Source of the DNA: Nostoc favosum CHAB5714
GTDB taxonomy: Bacteria > Cyanobacteriota > Cyanobacteriia > Cyanobacteriales > Nostocaceae
Assembly: GCF_020829495.1 (NCBI RefSeq)
Contig: NZ_JAIVFQ010000004.1
Coordinates: 62,001-126,000, forward strand
DNA: 64,000 nucleotides
Direction: 5' to 3'
The position numbers were made by a program, and so were the translations under genes. Of the stretch, positions 26,431 to 36,885 are shown piece after piece. Under the pieces are notes generated by a model. That model was not told the DNA's origin. It was given only the letters and a program-made list of their open reading frames with translations, and searched no databases. Numbering within the stretch: position 1 is the first letter of the stretch; every line of letters starts with the position of its first letter.

Positions 26431-26488
26431 CTTATATAGCTAGCCAACTGTATTTACAAGTTTACTTTCAATATTACAAGTTTACTTT
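26431..26488 (-). promoter_or_regulatory. putative XRE operator and promoter
   Basis: TTACAAGTTTACTTT occurs exactly twice, at 26454-26468 and 26474-26488, 20 bp apart, which is two helical turns. On the minus strand each copy gives TTGTAA as a -35-like hexamer; 17 bp later come TAAATA (for the outer copy) and TATAAG (for the inner copy). A repressor binding both copies would cover the -35 elements. If the inner promoter is used the transcript would be leaderless. Confidence 0.6.
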
Positions 26489-26668
26489 TATATTGACAGC
26501 CTTGTGTTTTAGTATTAAACTATATCTTTGGTTGTAAATCGGCAACTACAGGCATCAAGCTAGTAGAATAACCCATCTATCTTTAATCAACCCAAAAAAC
26601 TTAGTTTGCTACGGCGCTTGTGCTAGTAGCTAGACTTTGCTGCGAAGAAATAATATCGAAGGTGCATC

Positions 26669-27115
26669 ATGTTTCGCAAGCCACGCAAAATTAACCAATA
26701 TCGCCGCAAAGGTAAAAACCTTATAGCCACTAATAAAATTAAACCAGAACAGTGGAACATTTCTGACGCAGAAACCAAAGAAGCTTTAAAAGTTAAAGGC
26801 TACGATGTTAAGCAAATCAAAAAAATCCACCTTCTGAAGCATCAAGTGTGTATTTCCTACTGGGATGTAAAAGGCAATATATGCAGCAGCTTTTTTAGCT
26901 ACCGGATTTTTGCACGTTGGCAAAAGGAAGTAGAGAAATTAATTTATACCTGTCAAACCCTGAAGGAATGGGCGAAGCTAAATTACGTTATGAAGTACGA
27001 ATTTGCCTATTACCATTATCCCAGTGAAATGGAAGATGCACTCGACACGATATTAGAAAACCACCTGTGTCTGTTAAAAACAACAGAACAACAAGCGATT
27101 TTACAGTATCTTTAA
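26669..27115 (+). CDS. hypothetical protein
   Basis: A 148-residue basic protein with no recognised domain. The N-terminus is strongly positive (MFRKPRKINQYRRKGKNLIA). The middle has a beta-rich part (KIHLLKHQVCISYWDVKGNICSSFFSYRIFARW) and the end is helical. It might bind nucleic acid, from charge alone. Transcribed away from the XRE regulator, with about 240 bp between starts, so it may be that regulator's target. It ends 9 bp from the convergent prfA stop. Confidence 0.55.
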   Translation: MFRKPRKINQYRRKGKNLIATNKIKPEQWNISDAETKEALKVKGYDVKQIKKIHLLKHQVCISYWDVKGNICSSFFSYRIFARWQKEVEKLIYTCQTLKEWAKLNYVMKYEFAYYHYPSEMEDALDTILENHLCLLKTTEQQAILQYL

Positions 27116-27124
27116 GGGCAAAAA

Positions 27125-28222
27125 TTAGTTAGCGGCAGAAGTCGCTAACTCTGCGAGACGTTCTTGTTGGTCTAGAGATATACAAGACTGGATAAGCGTC
27201 TCTAAATCACCATCCAAAACAGGGGTAAGAGAATAATTTTGACCTAACCGATGATCGGTAGCGCGGTTATCTTTATAATTATAGGTGCGAATTTTTTCCG
27301 ATCGCGATCCAGTACCAACCTGCGATCGCCGCATGGAAGTTACAGCTGCTTGTTGTTCGCTTAACTTGATGTCATACAACTTCGCCCGCAGAATTTGCAT
27401 CGCCCGTTCTTTGTTTTGCAACTGGCTGCGTTCTTCTGTACAGAAAATGCGTATTCCCGTTGGTTTGTGCATCAAGTCAACGGCTGTTTCCACCTTGTTG
27501 ACGTTTTGTCCACCAGCACCGCCAGAACGGGCTGTAGTCATTTCAATATCTTTCGGGTCAATGTGAATTTCCACATCATCCACCTCTGGCATAATCGCCA
27601 CGGTAGCTGTGGAAGTATGAACCCGTCCCCCAGATTCAGTTGCCGGCACGCGCTGCACGCGATGCACTCCAGCTTCAAACTTTAGCTGGCTGTAAACGTC
27701 ATTACCTTTAATTTCGAGAATGACTTCTTTCCAGCCACCCATTTCTCCTCGAGATTCGCTCACTAGAGAAACTTTCCAACCTTGAGTCTGGGCATAGCGG
27801 GTGTACATCTGCATCAAATCGCCAGCCCAAATACTTGCTTCATCGCCACCAGTACCAGCGCGAATTTCCAACATGATATTCTTTTCATCATTAGGGTCGC
27901 GTGGTAGCAGCAAGACTTTCAAGCGAGACTCTAAATGTTCTATTTTTTCTTCAAGTTCTTTTACTTCCAGTGCTGCCATTTCTTGCAACTCTGGGTCACT
28001 CGCAGATTCTTTGTAAACCTGACGCGCTCCGATTAAGTCTTCTTGGGCTGTTTTCCAAATTTCATAGGTATTAACTACCTCTTCCAAAGAAGAACGAGAC
28101 TTAGCAATTTCTTGATACTCATCAGGATTGTTAGCGGTATCGGGGTCGCCAAGACGACGTGTTAATTCATTAAAAGTTTGTTCAACGGATTTTAGTTTGT
28201 CCAGTAAGTATGATTCAGCCAT
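27125..28222 (-). CDS. prfA: peptide chain release factor 1
   Basis: RF1 recognises UAA and UAG and triggers peptide release. The 365-residue protein has the codon-reading tripeptide in [14 protein letters not shown], which marks RF1 rather than RF2 (SPF), and the catalytic [17 protein letters not shown] loop. Length is typical. It closes the superoperon, following rpmE by about 100 bp, a common cyanobacterial order. Confidence 0.97.
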   Translation of the reverse strand: MAESYLLDKLKSVEQTFNELTRRLGDPDTANNPDEYQEIAKSRSSLEEVVNTYEIWKTAQEDLIGARQVYKESASDPELQEMAALEVKELEEKIEHLESRLKVLLLPRDPNDEKNIMLEIRAGTGGDEASIWAGDLMQMYTRYAQTQGWKVSLVSESRGEMGGWKEVILEIKGNDVYSQLKFEAGVHRVQRVPATESGGRVHTSTATVAIMPEVDDVEIHIDPKDIEMTTARSGGAGGQNVNKVETAVDLMHKPTGIRIFCTEERSQLQNKERAMQILRAKLYDIKLSEQQAAVTSMRRSQVGTGSRSEKIRTYNYKDNRATDHRLGQNYSLTPVLDGDLETLIQSCISLDQQERLAELATSAAN

Positions 28223-28326
28223 GACGATTGCGATCGCTCCTTAAAAAAATAACAAATTGGCTCGAGCATATAAATGAAAATCGACCCAGCTGATGCAGGG
28301 CCGTCGTTAACAGCAGAGCCAACCCG

Positions 28327-28569
28327 CTACTTTTTGTTTTGATCGTCGCCAGATGCTTGAGTGCTGCTCATGCCGTACTTGCGGAGGAAGCGCTCTACTC
28401 GACCCTCAGTGTCAATAATTTTCTGAGTGCCTGTGTAAAATGGGTGATTTCCAGACCAAACATCTACATGCAATTCTGGCTTGGTAGAGCCAATGGTCAT
28501 AACAACTTGACCGTTGCAGTAAACTTTAGCATCTGGATACCACTTGGGGTGAATATCAGCTTTAGCCAT
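28327..28569 (-). CDS. rpmE: 50S ribosomal protein L31
   Basis: An 80-residue L31 with the family opening KADIHPKWYPDAKVYCNGQVVMTIGSTKPELHVDVWSGNHPFYTGTQKI. Of the four cysteines of zinc-binding L31 only the one in VYCNGQ remains, so this is a zinc-independent (C-minus) version, usual in cyanobacteria. About 150 bp separates it from rpsI, including a repeat-like AGGTTACAGGTAACAG tract that may form a hairpin. Confidence 0.95.
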   Translation of the reverse strand: MAKADIHPKWYPDAKVYCNGQVVMTIGSTKPELHVDVWSGNHPFYTGTQKIIDTEGRVERFLRKYGMSSTQASGDDQNKK

Positions 28570-28716
28570 TGTTTTTTTTGTGATGAATCTATATTAATTA
28601 TAACTTTCAGGTTTCAATTGAAGCTAGAAGAAGGGAAAAGGGAACAGGTTACAGGTAACAGAAAACTATCACCTGTCCCCTGTAACCTATCACCTTCTTC
28701 ACCAATGCCCAATTCC

Positions 28717-29133
28717 CTAACGCTTAGAGTACTGAGGCGCTTTCCGAGCTTTATGTAAACCATATTTCTTCCGCTCTTTTGCTCTCGGATCACGAGTCAA
28801 ATAACCTTCGGTTTTCAAAGGTGGGCGGTTGTCTGGGTCTAGTTGGCACAAAGCACGAGCAACTCCCAAACGAACAGAATCAGCCTGTCCGGTCAAGCCG
28901 CCGCCTTCTGCTTTCACCAAAATGTCATATTCGTTTTCTAGTCCCAGAGTTTCCAGGGGTGCTTTAATCACTCCCAGGTAGTTGGGGTTAAATTGGAAAT
29001 ACAAATTTCCATCTTTACCGTTCACAGTCAGTTGACCAGTGCCTGGAACCAAGCGTACCCGTGCTACTGCGTTCTTACGACGACCAGTACCCCAGTATAC
29101 GGCGCGACCGCTATTAGCATCTGCTACTACCAT
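28717..29133 (-). CDS. rpsI: 30S ribosomal protein S9
   Basis: A 138-residue S9 with the N-terminal [21 protein letters not shown], the central [19 protein letters not shown] and the C-terminal basic tail [25 protein letters not shown] whose final SKR contacts P-site tRNA. Its ATG shares one base with the rplM stop (TAATG), so the two are coupled. Confidence 0.97.
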   Translation of the reverse strand: MVVADANSGRAVYWGTGRRKNAVARVRLVPGTGQLTVNGKDGNLYFQFNPNYLGVIKAPLETLGLENEYDILVKAEGGGLTGQADSVRLGVARALCQLDPDNRPPLKTEGYLTRDPRAKERKKYGLHKARKAPQYSKR

Positions 29134-29594
29134 TAATTTTCTTCTCCAGGAATTGTACTAACTTTTAGTTCTTTAGGTTTTTGAGCATCGTGGGGATGTG
29201 TAGGCCCAGCGTAAACTTTCAGCTTGGTGAATAACTGCTTACCCAGGCTATTTTTAGGTAGCATACCTTTAACAGCCTGTTCTAAAATCCGCTCTGGTAT
29301 GCGCTGTTGCAGTTTAGCGAAAGTTTCCGTTTTCATCCCACCGGGACGACCAGAATGGCGACGGTAAAGCTTTTGAGTACGCTTTTTGCCTGTAACTGCG
29401 ATTTTTTCAGCATTAATGACGATTACGAAGTCACCTGTATCTAGATGGGGTGTGTATTCGGGTTTCTTTTTGCCTCTTAAAACCTGGGCGATTTCGCTGG
29501 CGAGACGACCGAGGCGTTTATCGGTGGCATCTACTATGTACCACTCACGCTCAAGGGATGCTTGAGAAGGAAGGTATGTTTTAACTGTTGTCAT
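29133..29594 (-). CDS. rplM: 50S ribosomal protein L13
   Basis: A 153-residue L13. Family blocks are [64 protein letters not shown] and the [30 protein letters not shown] segment. Overlaps rpsI by one base. The spacer to truA carries STRR-type repeats and the 20-bp palindrome. Confidence 0.97.
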   Translation of the reverse strand: MTTVKTYLPSQASLEREWYIVDATDKRLGRLASEIAQVLRGKKKPEYTPHLDTGDFVIVINAEKIAVTGKKRTQKLYRRHSGRPGGMKTETFAKLQQRIPERILEQAVKGMLPKNSLGKQLFTKLKVYAGPTHPHDAQKPKELKVSTIPGEEN

Positions 29595-29691
29595 TTGTTA
29601 TTTGTCCTTTGTCATTTTTAATTTGTCATTAGTCAATTGTCTTTTGTCCTTTGTCCTTGGTTATTCACTAATGACCATTGTACAGACGCGA
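29595..29691. repeat. TTTGTC heptamers and palindrome, truA-rplM spacer
   Basis: The spacer holds several TTTGTCC/ATTTGTC units on the left, CCATTGTACAG, and the 20-bp palindrome AGACGCGATTAATCGCGTCT, which itself runs to 29703 into the truA tail. Organisation mirrors the deoC-recO spacer. Confidence 0.8.
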
Positions 29692-30552
29692 TTAATCGCG
29701 TCTGTACTGACCAATGACTAATGACTCTTGACTAGTGACGAACTTTGGCAAGGTGTCGTACCAAATCTCTTTTGGAAAGGGAAAATCTGGATAGCCGACT
29801 CGCAACAAGCACAAGCCTTGGGGCGGTGCGGCGTGTTTCACTTCTTCTCGACGTTGTTCTTTCCAGAGTTCGGTGAAGCTAGAAAGTGTCCGTTGTCCAG
29901 AACCTACTTGTACCACCATCCCTACCAACAGCCGTACCATGCCATACAAAAATCCATCTGCCTGTATTTCAATATGGATAAATGGCCCACTGCGACGACA
30001 CTCTGCTGCTTGCATTTCTACCCAGGAATGCGATCGCTTTGAGCCTGCACGGTGAAAAGCAGCTAAGTGATGCTTTCCCAAGAGAGGTTTCAGGGCAGCT
30101 TGAATTAAGGATTCATCCAGGGGTGCATAATAATAATGCCAACTGAAGGGTCTTACAAACAAGTTAAGTCGATCTTCAGTGTATATTGTGTAGCGATATC
30201 GTCGATAGGCTGCACTAAAGCGAGCGTGCCAACGGTTATCTACACTAGCTGAAGCCCTGATTAATATATCTGGCGGCAGATAGCTATTTAGGATTGTTGC
30301 CCACTTGTGAGGCGGAATTAAACCTGTTGCTTCAAAATGGGCTACTTGAGCAGCAGCGTGAACTCCAGAATCGGTTCGCCCGGCACCGTGTAATGTTACA
30401 TGGTAGCCAAGAATAGTAGCGATCGCTCTTTCTATCTCTTCTTGGACTGTCCGTTGTTTTTTTTGCCGTTGCCAGCCATGAAAATGAGTGCCCAGGTATT
30501 GGATTACCAAGGCTACTCGATGAGTTTGTGTAGGCTGGTGGCTTTCTAACAT
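29692..30552 (-). CDS. truA: tRNA pseudouridine synthase A
   Basis: TruA makes pseudouridine at tRNA positions 38-40. I place the start at ATG 30552 (MLESHQPTQTHRVALVIQYLG); the frame runs 14 codons further upstream but only through repeat sequence. The catalytic Asp is D61 in HGAGRTDSGVHAAAQ. Further blocks are ARFSAAYRRYRYTIYT, FHRAGSKRSHSWVEMQAAECRR and GFLYGMVRLLVGMVVQVGSG. The C-terminal 25 codons overlap repeat-like sequence (VTSQESLVIGQYRRD), encoded partly by the palindrome region, so the tail has been extended by spacer repeats. Confidence 0.94.
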   Translation of the reverse strand: MLESHQPTQTHRVALVIQYLGTHFHGWQRQKKQRTVQEEIERAIATILGYHVTLHGAGRTDSGVHAAAQVAHFEATGLIPPHKWATILNSYLPPDILIRASASVDNRWHARFSAAYRRYRYTIYTEDRLNLFVRPFSWHYYYAPLDESLIQAALKPLLGKHHLAAFHRAGSKRSHSWVEMQAAECRRSGPFIHIEIQADGFLYGMVRLLVGMVVQVGSGQRTLSSFTELWKEQRREEVKHAAPPQGLCLLRVGYPDFPFPKEIWYDTLPKFVTSQESLVIGQYRRD

Positions 30553-30633
30553 ACAGATTTTGTCCTTTGTCATTTGTCCTGTGTGAATAACCAATGACCA
30601 ATGACTAATGACTAATGACTAATGACCAATGAC
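30553..30633. repeat. ATTTGTC / AATGACTAATGACC repeat tract, rplQ-truA spacer
   Basis: The spacer reads TTTGTCATTTGTCC followed by five copies of the ATGACTA/ATGACCA unit. It is nearly the same as other ribosomal-operon spacers here. Confidence 0.75.
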
Positions 30634-30984
30634 TTAAACCAATTCAATTATTGCCATTTTTGCATTATCGCCCCGACGCGGTACGGTATGCAGGATGCGG
30701 GTATAACCGCCCTGGCGATCGCCATATCGAGTTGGAGCTTGCTCAAATAGAGCGTGAACCAGTTGTTTGTCGAAGATATAGCCAAGAGCTTCCCGGCGTG
30801 CTGCCAAGGAGCCATTTTTAGCTAGAGTAATCATTTTTTCCACTTCACTTCGCAGAACTTTTGCTCTAATTAAAGTGGTGGTGATCTTACCATGACGGAT
30901 CAGCTCGGTGGCGAGCGATCGCAGTAAAGCACGGCGTTGATCGGCTGGTTTACTGAGTTTTTTGACGCGACAACGGTGACGCAT
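30634..30984 (-). CDS. rplQ: 50S ribosomal protein L17
   Basis: A 116-residue L17 beginning [56 protein letters not shown], the universal pattern. It ends with the [31 protein letters not shown] segment that contacts 23S rRNA near the exit. It follows rpoA by 32 bp, the standard order. Confidence 0.97.
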   Translation of the reverse strand: MRHRCRVKKLSKPADQRRALLRSLATELIRHGKITTTLIRAKVLRSEVEKMITLAKNGSLAARREALGYIFDKQLVHALFEQAPTRYGDRQGGYTRILHTVPRRGDNAKMAIIELV

Positions 30985-31016
30985 AATTATGCACTATGAG
31001 TTATGAACGGTTTTTC

Positions 31017-31964
31017 TTAAGGGTGTTTAGAGCCTCTTTCCATTGGCAGGGTGATGCCCAAGCGGCGCTGTAAAGCTTCCACGACCTCTTCTGCTGACTT
31101 CTGACCAAAGTTCTTAATTTCTAAGAGGTCTTCTTGGGTATAATCCAACAAATCTGCCACAGAGTTAACTTGTGCCCGTTTGAGACAGTTATATGCCCGC
31201 ACAGAAAGTTGCAACTCTTCGATGGGTATCTGGGCAGTTGGGTCGTCTGGAATCTCTGAACCTGTGTCTGTTGGTTCTAGGGAGATGTCTTTCAACGGGT
31301 TGAATAAATCTACCAAGATCCCAGCGGCCGAGGATAGTGCTTCTTGGGGGGAAATACTGCCATTTGTCCAAACTTCCAACAGCAGTCGGTCTTTTGGAAT
31401 CAAGCCTTCCCCACGAGATTCTTCAACACTATAGTTGACTTTTCGCACCGGCATAAATATTGAGTCGATTTGCAGAAAATCCAACGATGTGGCTTCCTCA
31501 CGTCCTCGCTCTACGGTGCGATAGCCTTTACCTTTCTCAATCCGAAATTCCATTTCCAGCTTTCCACCCTCAGCGATGGTGGCTACATACTGGGTCGGAT
31601 CGATGACTTCTACTTCACTAGGCAAATCAAAATGCGCCGCAGTGATTGTTGCTGGCCCACTAACGAGTAATCTACCAATCTGGGGCTGCGAGGAATAGTT
31701 TTTTAGGATAACTTCCTTCATTCTCATGAGGATTTCCAGCACATCTTCCCGCACGCCTGGAACTGTTGCAAACTCGTGTGAAACACCTGCAATCCGCACT
31801 GCTGTAACTGCTGTACCTTCTAGGTTGGAGAGTAAAACTCGCCGCAGTGCATTGCCAACCGTTGTTCCTTGACCACGATCTAGAGGTTCCAGAACAAATT
31901 TACTGTAATGGTTCCGACTTTCTTCAGTATTAGACTCTACACATTCAATCTGAAACTGCGCCAC
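31017..31964 (-). CDS. rpoA: RNA polymerase alpha subunit
   Basis: A 315-residue alpha subunit. The N-terminal assembly domain has FVLEPLDRGQGTTVGNALRRVLLSNLEGTAVTAVRIAGV; the C-terminal domain (from about 245) has IPIEELQLSVRAYNCLKRAQVNSVADLLDYTQEDLLEIKNFGQKSAEEVVEAL with two helix-hairpin-helix motifs that contact UP elements and regulators. A 326-bp spacer to rpsK is much longer than its neighbours and may contain a separate promoter. Confidence 0.98.
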   Translation of the reverse strand: MAQFQIECVESNTEESRNHYSKFVLEPLDRGQGTTVGNALRRVLLSNLEGTAVTAVRIAGVSHEFATVPGVREDVLEILMRMKEVILKNYSSQPQIGRLLVSGPATITAAHFDLPSEVEVIDPTQYVATIAEGGKLEMEFRIEKGKGYRTVERGREEATSLDFLQIDSIFMPVRKVNYSVEESRGEGLIPKDRLLLEVWTNGSISPQEALSSAAGILVDLFNPLKDISLEPTDTGSEIPDDPTAQIPIEELQLSVRAYNCLKRAQVNSVADLLDYTQEDLLEIKNFGQKSAEEVVEALQRRLGITLPMERGSKHP

Positions 31965-32290
31965 GGATGAGCCTCCCTTTTTCTAAGGTGCTGCTAGCAG
32001 ACAAATCAATTGCCTCCCGAATTGAATTTATGTCCTGTAGATTATAGGTATATCAAACTATTACTATAAAATTACGGTATAGTTTGACACTCCTATTGAG
32101 CTTTCAGGCGCTAATAATATTTTGGGTTCCCGAAGTTTAACAGCTTTCTCTCCGGGAAATCTGACGCGCTTTCGGTCGCCCAAGCTTTCACACAATGACA
32201 AGTTACACGTTAGACGCTTAACTGCTCATCCTAAGTAATTTTACTTGCTTTGGTTGTAGCTTATCGTCCTAAATGCCCAAGTCTTGGTGT
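31965..32290 (-). promoter_or_regulatory. long rpsK-rpoA spacer, possible rpoA promoter
   Basis: The 326-bp gap is unusual inside the operon and contains no gene. On the minus strand TATAAT (32046-32041) is followed about 70 bp later by the rpoA start; the -35 position has a weak TTATAG 17 bp upstream. A TATATCAAACTATTACTA / CGGTATAGTTTGACA imperfect inverted repeat (about 32050-32087) lies next to it and may be an operator or hairpin. The promoter is inferred, not certain. Confidence 0.45.
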
Positions 32291-32686
32291 TTAAACTCGA
32301 CGGCGCTTGGGTGGACGGCAACCATTGTGAGGAATGGGGGTAATATCCCGAATGAGTGTAATTTCCAGTCCTGCTCCTTGAAGTGCCCGGATAGCGGTTT
32401 CTCTACCTGCTCCTGGCCCACTGACCATTACCTCAATTTGGCGCATTCCTTGATCAATGGCTCTACGGGCTGCACTTTCAGCAGCAGTTTGCGCTGCAAA
32501 GGGAGTTCCCTTTTTTGCTCCCTTAAAACCGCTAGAACCAGCACTAGCCCAGGAGATGACATCTCCATTTTGATCGGTAATGGTGACAATGCTATTGTTG
32601 AAAGTAGACTGGATGTAGGCCATCCCACTGGGTACATTCCGTTTCTGCTTCTTGCTCCCGGTTTTTTTAGTTGGTTGTCTCGCCAT
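32291..32686 (-). CDS. rpsK: 30S ribosomal protein S11
   Basis: A 131-residue S11. Typical blocks are [70 protein letters not shown] and the C-terminal [18 protein letters not shown]. 54 bp downstream of rpsM. Confidence 0.97.
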   Translation of the reverse strand: MARQPTKKTGSKKQKRNVPSGMAYIQSTFNNSIVTITDQNGDVISWASAGSSGFKGAKKGTPFAAQTAAESAARRAIDQGMRQIEVMVSGPGAGRETAIRALQGAGLEITLIRDITPIPHNGCRPPKRRRV

Positions 32687-32740
32687 ACTTGTTTAGTTGA
32701 TTTAAGGTAAAACTTGCTCGGATTAGCAAGCGTTGCAAAA

Positions 32741-33121
32741 TTATTTCCCTGGAGCCTTCTTCTTCCCAGCCACTGTCTGCCTTCTGCCTCGACGGGTTCT
32801 GGCATTGGTGCGAGTTCTTTGGCCTCTGACTGGTAAGCCCATGCGATGACGACGACCTCTGTAGGTACCAATGTCAACTAAGCGCTTGATGTTCAAAGAC
32901 TCCAAGCGCCGCAAGTCGCCTTCAACTTGATAGTTGGTTTCTATTTCCCCCCGTAGGGCTGTTACATCGGCATCACTTAAGTCCTTAACGCGAGTGTCTG
33001 GGTTCACACCAGTAGCCGCTATAATTTCTTGAGAACGTGATAAACCAATTCCATAGATGTAAGTTAGACCGATCTCGACGCGCTTATCGCGTGGAAGGTC
33101 TACTCCGGCAATACGTGCCAC
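32741..33121 (-). CDS. rpsM: 30S ribosomal protein S13
   Basis: A 126-residue S13 starting [48 protein letters not shown] and ending with the basic [39 protein letters not shown] tail that reaches the P-site tRNA. It follows rpmJ. The spacer carries GTGATTAATCGCGTT, a half copy of the window's 20-bp palindrome. Confidence 0.97.
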   Translation of the reverse strand: MARIAGVDLPRDKRVEIGLTYIYGIGLSRSQEIIAATGVNPDTRVKDLSDADVTALRGEIETNYQVEGDLRRLESLNIKRLVDIGTYRGRRHRMGLPVRGQRTRTNARTRRGRRQTVAGKKKAPGK

Positions 33122-33236
33122 AATGAACTCTCCCTATTGTTCTCGCAATTACTGTTGGTTGGAAAAACGTGATTAATCGCGTTTTTTCGTTTTAATGATG
33201 ATATGCGTGTTACAACTCACTCTGTTGGTAAGAGTG

Positions 33237-33350
33237 TTATCCTTGACGTTGCTTATGCTTGGGGTTCACGCAGATCACCATGACGCGACCACGACGTTTG
33301 ATCACGTTACACTTTTCACAAATTTTCTTGACTGAGGCTCTAACTTTCAT
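33237..33350 (-). CDS. rpmJ: 50S ribosomal protein L36
   Basis: A 37-residue L36 read from ATG 33350: [20 protein letters not shown] and then [17 protein letters not shown]. The zinc ligands C11, C14, C27 and H32 are all present (CEKC, CVNPKH), so this is the zinc-binding form. The gene lies between infA and rpsM, the standard place. Confidence 0.97.
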   Translation of the reverse strand: MKVRASVKKICEKCNVIKRRGRVMVICVNPKHKQRQG

Positions 33351-33467
33351 GCCTTTTATTTTTTGACTCCAAATATAAAATTATAGCATTTCTAGGGAAA
33401 TTAATCCAGTTCAATGACTAGCAAACAGCCAAAAAAATGGTTTTATGGTAAAATTCTCTACATATAC

Positions 33468-33692
33468 TTACTTCTTTCGTAGTCGATAGGTAATTCTGCC
33501 TTTGGTCAAGTCGTAAGGAGTTAACTCTACCTTGACGCGATCGCCGGGCAAAATCTTGATATAATTTCGGCGAATCTTGCCGGAAATGTGAGCTAGCACG
33601 TTAAAGCCATTGTCCAAGTCAACGCGAAACATCGCATTGGGCAAGGACTCTGTAACCGTGCCTTCCATTTCAATCAAATCTTGCTTAGACAA
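33468..33692 (-). CDS. infA: translation initiation factor IF-1
   Basis: A 74-residue S1-fold protein: [74 protein letters not shown], with the RNA-binding [13 protein letters not shown] face. It occupies the A site of the 30S subunit during initiation. About 117 bp separates it from rpmJ and 231 bp from adk. Confidence 0.97.
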
Positions 33693-33823
33693 TTTGTTTT
33701 TTCCTCAACTCAACAATTTCGTGTTCAGTTGCAGCGCTTCATCTGCAAAGAAACACATTTTTAGAAATATATCAACAGTTTATTAATATATCTTAGCTAA
33801 AATTGATCTTTTTTTTGGTAGAG

Positions 33824-33862
33824 GGGCATTGGGCATGGGGCATTGGGCATTGGGCATTGGGG
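33824..33862. repeat. GGGCATTG heptamer array, infA-adk spacer
   Basis: Five or more head-to-tail units of the GGGGCATTGGGCATT type (CCCAATGCCCC on the other strand), within the spacer downstream of adk. The same units lie inside recO near 13893-13938 and at 46185-46215 and 49055-49080. Confidence 0.8.
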
Positions 33863-33923
33863 AAAGAATTACTGTAGCTCCTCCCATGCTCCCTCGTCTC
33901 CCTCATCCCCTCCCCCCTCTTTT

Positions 33924-34478
33924 TCACGAAGCGATTACCTTTTGTAATTCACCAGTGACATCTTCTTGGGACTGATTGCCATTGACTGTTAGGAGTTTTT
34001 TGCGATCGCCGTAATAATCAATTAAAGGTGCAGTTTCAGCGCGGTATACTTCTAAACGACGACGAATCACCTCTTCGGTATCATCTTTTCGTCCTCTAGC
34101 TAGCAAACGTGCGATCACAATTTCATCTGGTGCATCTAGATTGACTACCCTTTCGCCGCCTTGATGTATTGCTTCGAGTAACTTCTCCAGAAAAGCTGCT
34201 TGGGTCACTTTCCGGGGAAATCCATCAAGAATCCAACCATTTTTGGCATCTGGTTGACTGAGGCGCTCCTGTACCAAGTCCTCCACTAGCTGGTCGGGTA
34301 CTAACTCGCCGCTATCGACATAAGCTTGAGCCTTGATTCCCAAATGAGTTTGCTCTTTCATGGCTTGTCTTAATATTTCACCAGTAGAAATATGGGGAAT
34401 ATTCAAGTGTTCAGCCAAAGTTTGAGCTTGTGTTCCTTTACCCGCTCCAGGTGGCCCCAAGAAGATTAATCGCGTCAC
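33924..34478 (-). CDS. adk: adenylate kinase
   Basis: A 184-residue short-type adenylate kinase (ATP + AMP to 2 ADP). The P-loop is [11 protein letters not shown] (8-18), the AMP-binding core is [14 protein letters not shown], the signature [14 protein letters not shown], and the lid is the short [30 protein letters not shown] with no zinc-binding cysteines. The start is 2 bp from the secY stop, so translation is probably coupled. Confidence 0.96.
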   Translation of the reverse strand: MTRLIFLGPPGAGKGTQAQTLAEHLNIPHISTGEILRQAMKEQTHLGIKAQAYVDSGELVPDQLVEDLVQERLSQPDAKNGWILDGFPRKVTQAAFLEKLLEAIHQGGERVVNLDAPDEIVIARLLARGRKDDTEEVIRRRLEVYRAETAPLIDYYGDRKKLLTVNGNQSQEDVTGELQKVIAS

Positions 34479-34480
34479 TA

Positions 34481-35791
34481 TTATTTCACCATTCCTTCAT
34501 AGCGCTGAGAGATGACATAAGTTTGGACTTGTTTGGCTGTCTCAATTGCCACACCAACTAAAATTAATAAAGAGGTAGCACCTATTCCCTGGAAAGTTTT
34601 CACATTCAAAGCGCTTTCCACGGCGGTAGGGATAATCGCAACGAAGCCCAAAAATATCGCACCCAAAAAAGTGAGTCGGTTGGACACGCGTTCGATATAC
34701 TCGCTAGTAGCCTTGCCAGGACGAATTCCAGGAATACTAGAACCCATTTTCTTCAAGTTCTGCGCCACATCTACTGGGTTGAGAATCAACGAAGAATAGA
34801 AGTAGCTGAAGAAAACGATGGAAATCATGTAGACCAAGGCATAGACCCAGGAGCTAGAACCGCCTGGACTCAGATAAGTGTTAACTATATTCGCCAAATC
34901 GGCATTTTTAGTAAAGTTGGCTATCAGCAGTGGCAAACTGAGGATGGCAGCAGCAAAAATAATTGGCATCACGCCGCCTTGATTTAACCGCAGGGGCAGA
35001 TAGCTACGCTGTTCTGCCAACACTCGCCGACCTACTTGGCGACGAGCCGAAATAATTGGGATGCGGCGCATTCCTTCTTGCACAATTACAATACCAACAA
35101 TTGTTGCTAGGAAAACTAAGAGCAGCACTATCACACGCCCCACTGTTTCCCGACCACCGACTTGCACCAAGTCGATGGTATCGCCTAAGGCTTTTGGTAA
35201 TGACGCGACAATATTGACAAAAATCAACAATGATGCTCCGTTACCAATGCCACGTTCTGTAATGAGTTCTGATGCCCACATTACGAACATGGAACCAGCA
35301 GTCAGAGCGATCGCAGTTTCAGCTACGAAAATTGGCCCTGGCTTTAAGGCGAATTGCTGGAGGAATAATGCCGAAAAAGCTGTACTTTGTAGAATTGCCC
35401 AAACTACAGTGACATAGCGGGTAATTTGCGATATTTTGCGCCGACCTGCTTCGCCTTCATTTTTCTGTAAATTTTCTAAAGATGGAATCGCTGCGGTGAG
35501 CAATTGGATGATAATAGACGCATTAATGAAGGGCAAAATCCCTAAAGCAAAGACTCCCAAAGTCGAAAGTCCTCGCCCGGAAAATATATCCAATAAGCCG
35601 AATATGGAATTATTACCCGATATGGCTTCGGCAAATCTAGGTCTATCAATCCCTGGTACGGGTAAGAAGATACCCAGACGAACCAAAATTAAAATACCGA
35701 CGGTGACAAGCAGCCTACCTCTGAGGCCAGCTGCTTGCGCCATCTGCATAAAAGTTTCTTGAGCCGTTGGGGCTTTATCTCGACTGATCAT
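34481..35791 (-). CDS. secY: preprotein translocase subunit SecY
   Basis: The 436-residue channel subunit with ten membrane segments. Markers are [23 protein letters not shown] in TM1, [46 protein letters not shown] (plug and TM2), [31 protein letters not shown] and [18 protein letters not shown]. Length and order fit cyanobacterial SecY. Partner secG is at 19530. It follows rplO by 74 bp. Confidence 0.97.
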   Translation of the reverse strand: MISRDKAPTAQETFMQMAQAAGLRGRLLVTVGILILVRLGIFLPVPGIDRPRFAEAISGNNSIFGLLDIFSGRGLSTLGVFALGILPFINASIIIQLLTAAIPSLENLQKNEGEAGRRKISQITRYVTVVWAILQSTAFSALFLQQFALKPGPIFVAETAIALTAGSMFVMWASELITERGIGNGASLLIFVNIVASLPKALGDTIDLVQVGGRETVGRVIVLLLVFLATIVGIVIVQEGMRRIPIISARRQVGRRVLAEQRSYLPLRLNQGGVMPIIFAAAILSLPLLIANFTKNADLANIVNTYLSPGGSSSWVYALVYMISIVFFSYFYSSLILNPVDVAQNLKKMGSSIPGIRPGKATSEYIERVSNRLTFLGAIFLGFVAIIPTAVESALNVKTFQGIGATSLLILVGVAIETAKQVQTYVISQRYEGMVK

Positions 35792-35865
35792 AGAGTGCTA
35801 CCTTTATAGTGAACCAGGCGCTGACAGCGAGTTGGCTTCCATTTAAGTGCGCTGTTCCGGCTCAC

Positions 35866-36309
35866 TCATAAGACTTCACAACTACCACCAGCTGCCTCAA
35901 TTTTGCTACGAGCTGAACCTGTGAAAGCTGCCGCTTGTACCTTGAGCGGAATGCTCAATTCCCCGTTACCTAAAATTTTCAATGGCCCCTTGACAGCAGT
36001 CAGAATACCTGCGGCTTTCAAGGAGGTCAAAGTTACTTCCGTATTAGCAGGAAGGGAGCCTAGCTTCTCTACATTAATCGTAGTGTAAATCTTCTGATTA
36101 ACAATCGGAAAGCCCTTCAGCTTAGGTAAGCGGCGGTACAGTGGCTGTTGACCACCTTCAAAACCTGGGCGAGTTCCACTACCAGAACGAGATTTTTGAC
36201 CTCGCATACCTAGACCAGCACTGGCACCTTGACCGGCAGAAATACCTCTAGCTACACGCTTTTTGCGTTTCTTTGAGCCTTTTTGCGGCTTAACATCGTT
36301 GAGTCTCAT
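35866..36309 (-). CDS. rplO: 50S ribosomal protein L15
   Basis: A 147-residue L15 with the glycine/arginine-rich N-terminus [65 protein letters not shown], then the globular domain with [12 protein letters not shown] and [26 protein letters not shown]. 48 bp past rpsE. Its place between rpsE and secY confirms that L30 is absent, as expected in cyanobacteria. Confidence 0.97.
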   Translation of the reverse strand: MRLNDVKPQKGSKKRKKRVARGISAGQGASAGLGMRGQKSRSGSGTRPGFEGGQQPLYRRLPKLKGFPIVNQKIYTTINVEKLGSLPANTEVTLTSLKAAGILTAVKGPLKILGNGELSIPLKVQAAAFTGSARSKIEAAGGSCEVL

Positions 36310-36357
36310 GATGTAGTTAGTTCTTGTTTACACAAAAGCTCTGTAAGTGCGACTCTA

Positions 36358-36885
36358 CTAAATGTAGAGACTTTCAATAGGAATACCGCGATCTTCCGCG
36401 ACTTCAGAAAGAGTCCGCAGTGTAGATAAGGCATTGACTGCGGCTCTAGCATTATTGAGCGGATTGTTAGAGCCAAGTTGCTTGGCTAAGACGTTACGAA
36501 CTCCTGCCAATTCCAGCACAGTCCGCACAGCACCACCTGCAATTACCCCAGTACCAGGTGAGGCTGGGCGCATCATCACTTTCGCACCGCCACCGACACC
36601 ATTAATGGGATGGGGGATGGAGTTGGATTTGGTGATGGGTATATCAATGAGGTGTTTTTTGCCGTCAGCTACACCTTTTTTGACGGCGCCAATTACATCT
36701 GAGGCTTTGCCTACTCCAACACCAACTTGACCGCGTTCGTTACCGACAACAACGATCGCTCGGAAGCTGAGTTTTTTACCGCCTTTGACCACTTTACTTA
36801 CGCGTCGGATTTGGATAACCCGTTCTTGCCAAGTGGTTTCTTCTTTTTTGGCACGCTTTGTTCTACTTTTACGCTCTGTTGCCAT
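36358..36885 (-). CDS. rpsE: 30S ribosomal protein S5
   Basis: A 175-residue S5 with the double-stranded RNA-binding part [47 protein letters not shown] and the C-terminal [42 protein letters not shown]. The position of [19 protein letters not shown] fits the accuracy-relevant face near S4. The spacer to rplR is repeat-rich. Confidence 0.97.
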   Translation of the reverse strand: MATERKSRTKRAKKEETTWQERVIQIRRVSKVVKGGKKLSFRAIVVVGNERGQVGVGVGKASDVIGAVKKGVADGKKHLIDIPITKSNSIPHPINGVGGGAKVMMRPASPGTGVIAGGAVRTVLELAGVRNVLAKQLGSNNPLNNARAAVNALSTLRTLSEVAEDRGIPIESLYI

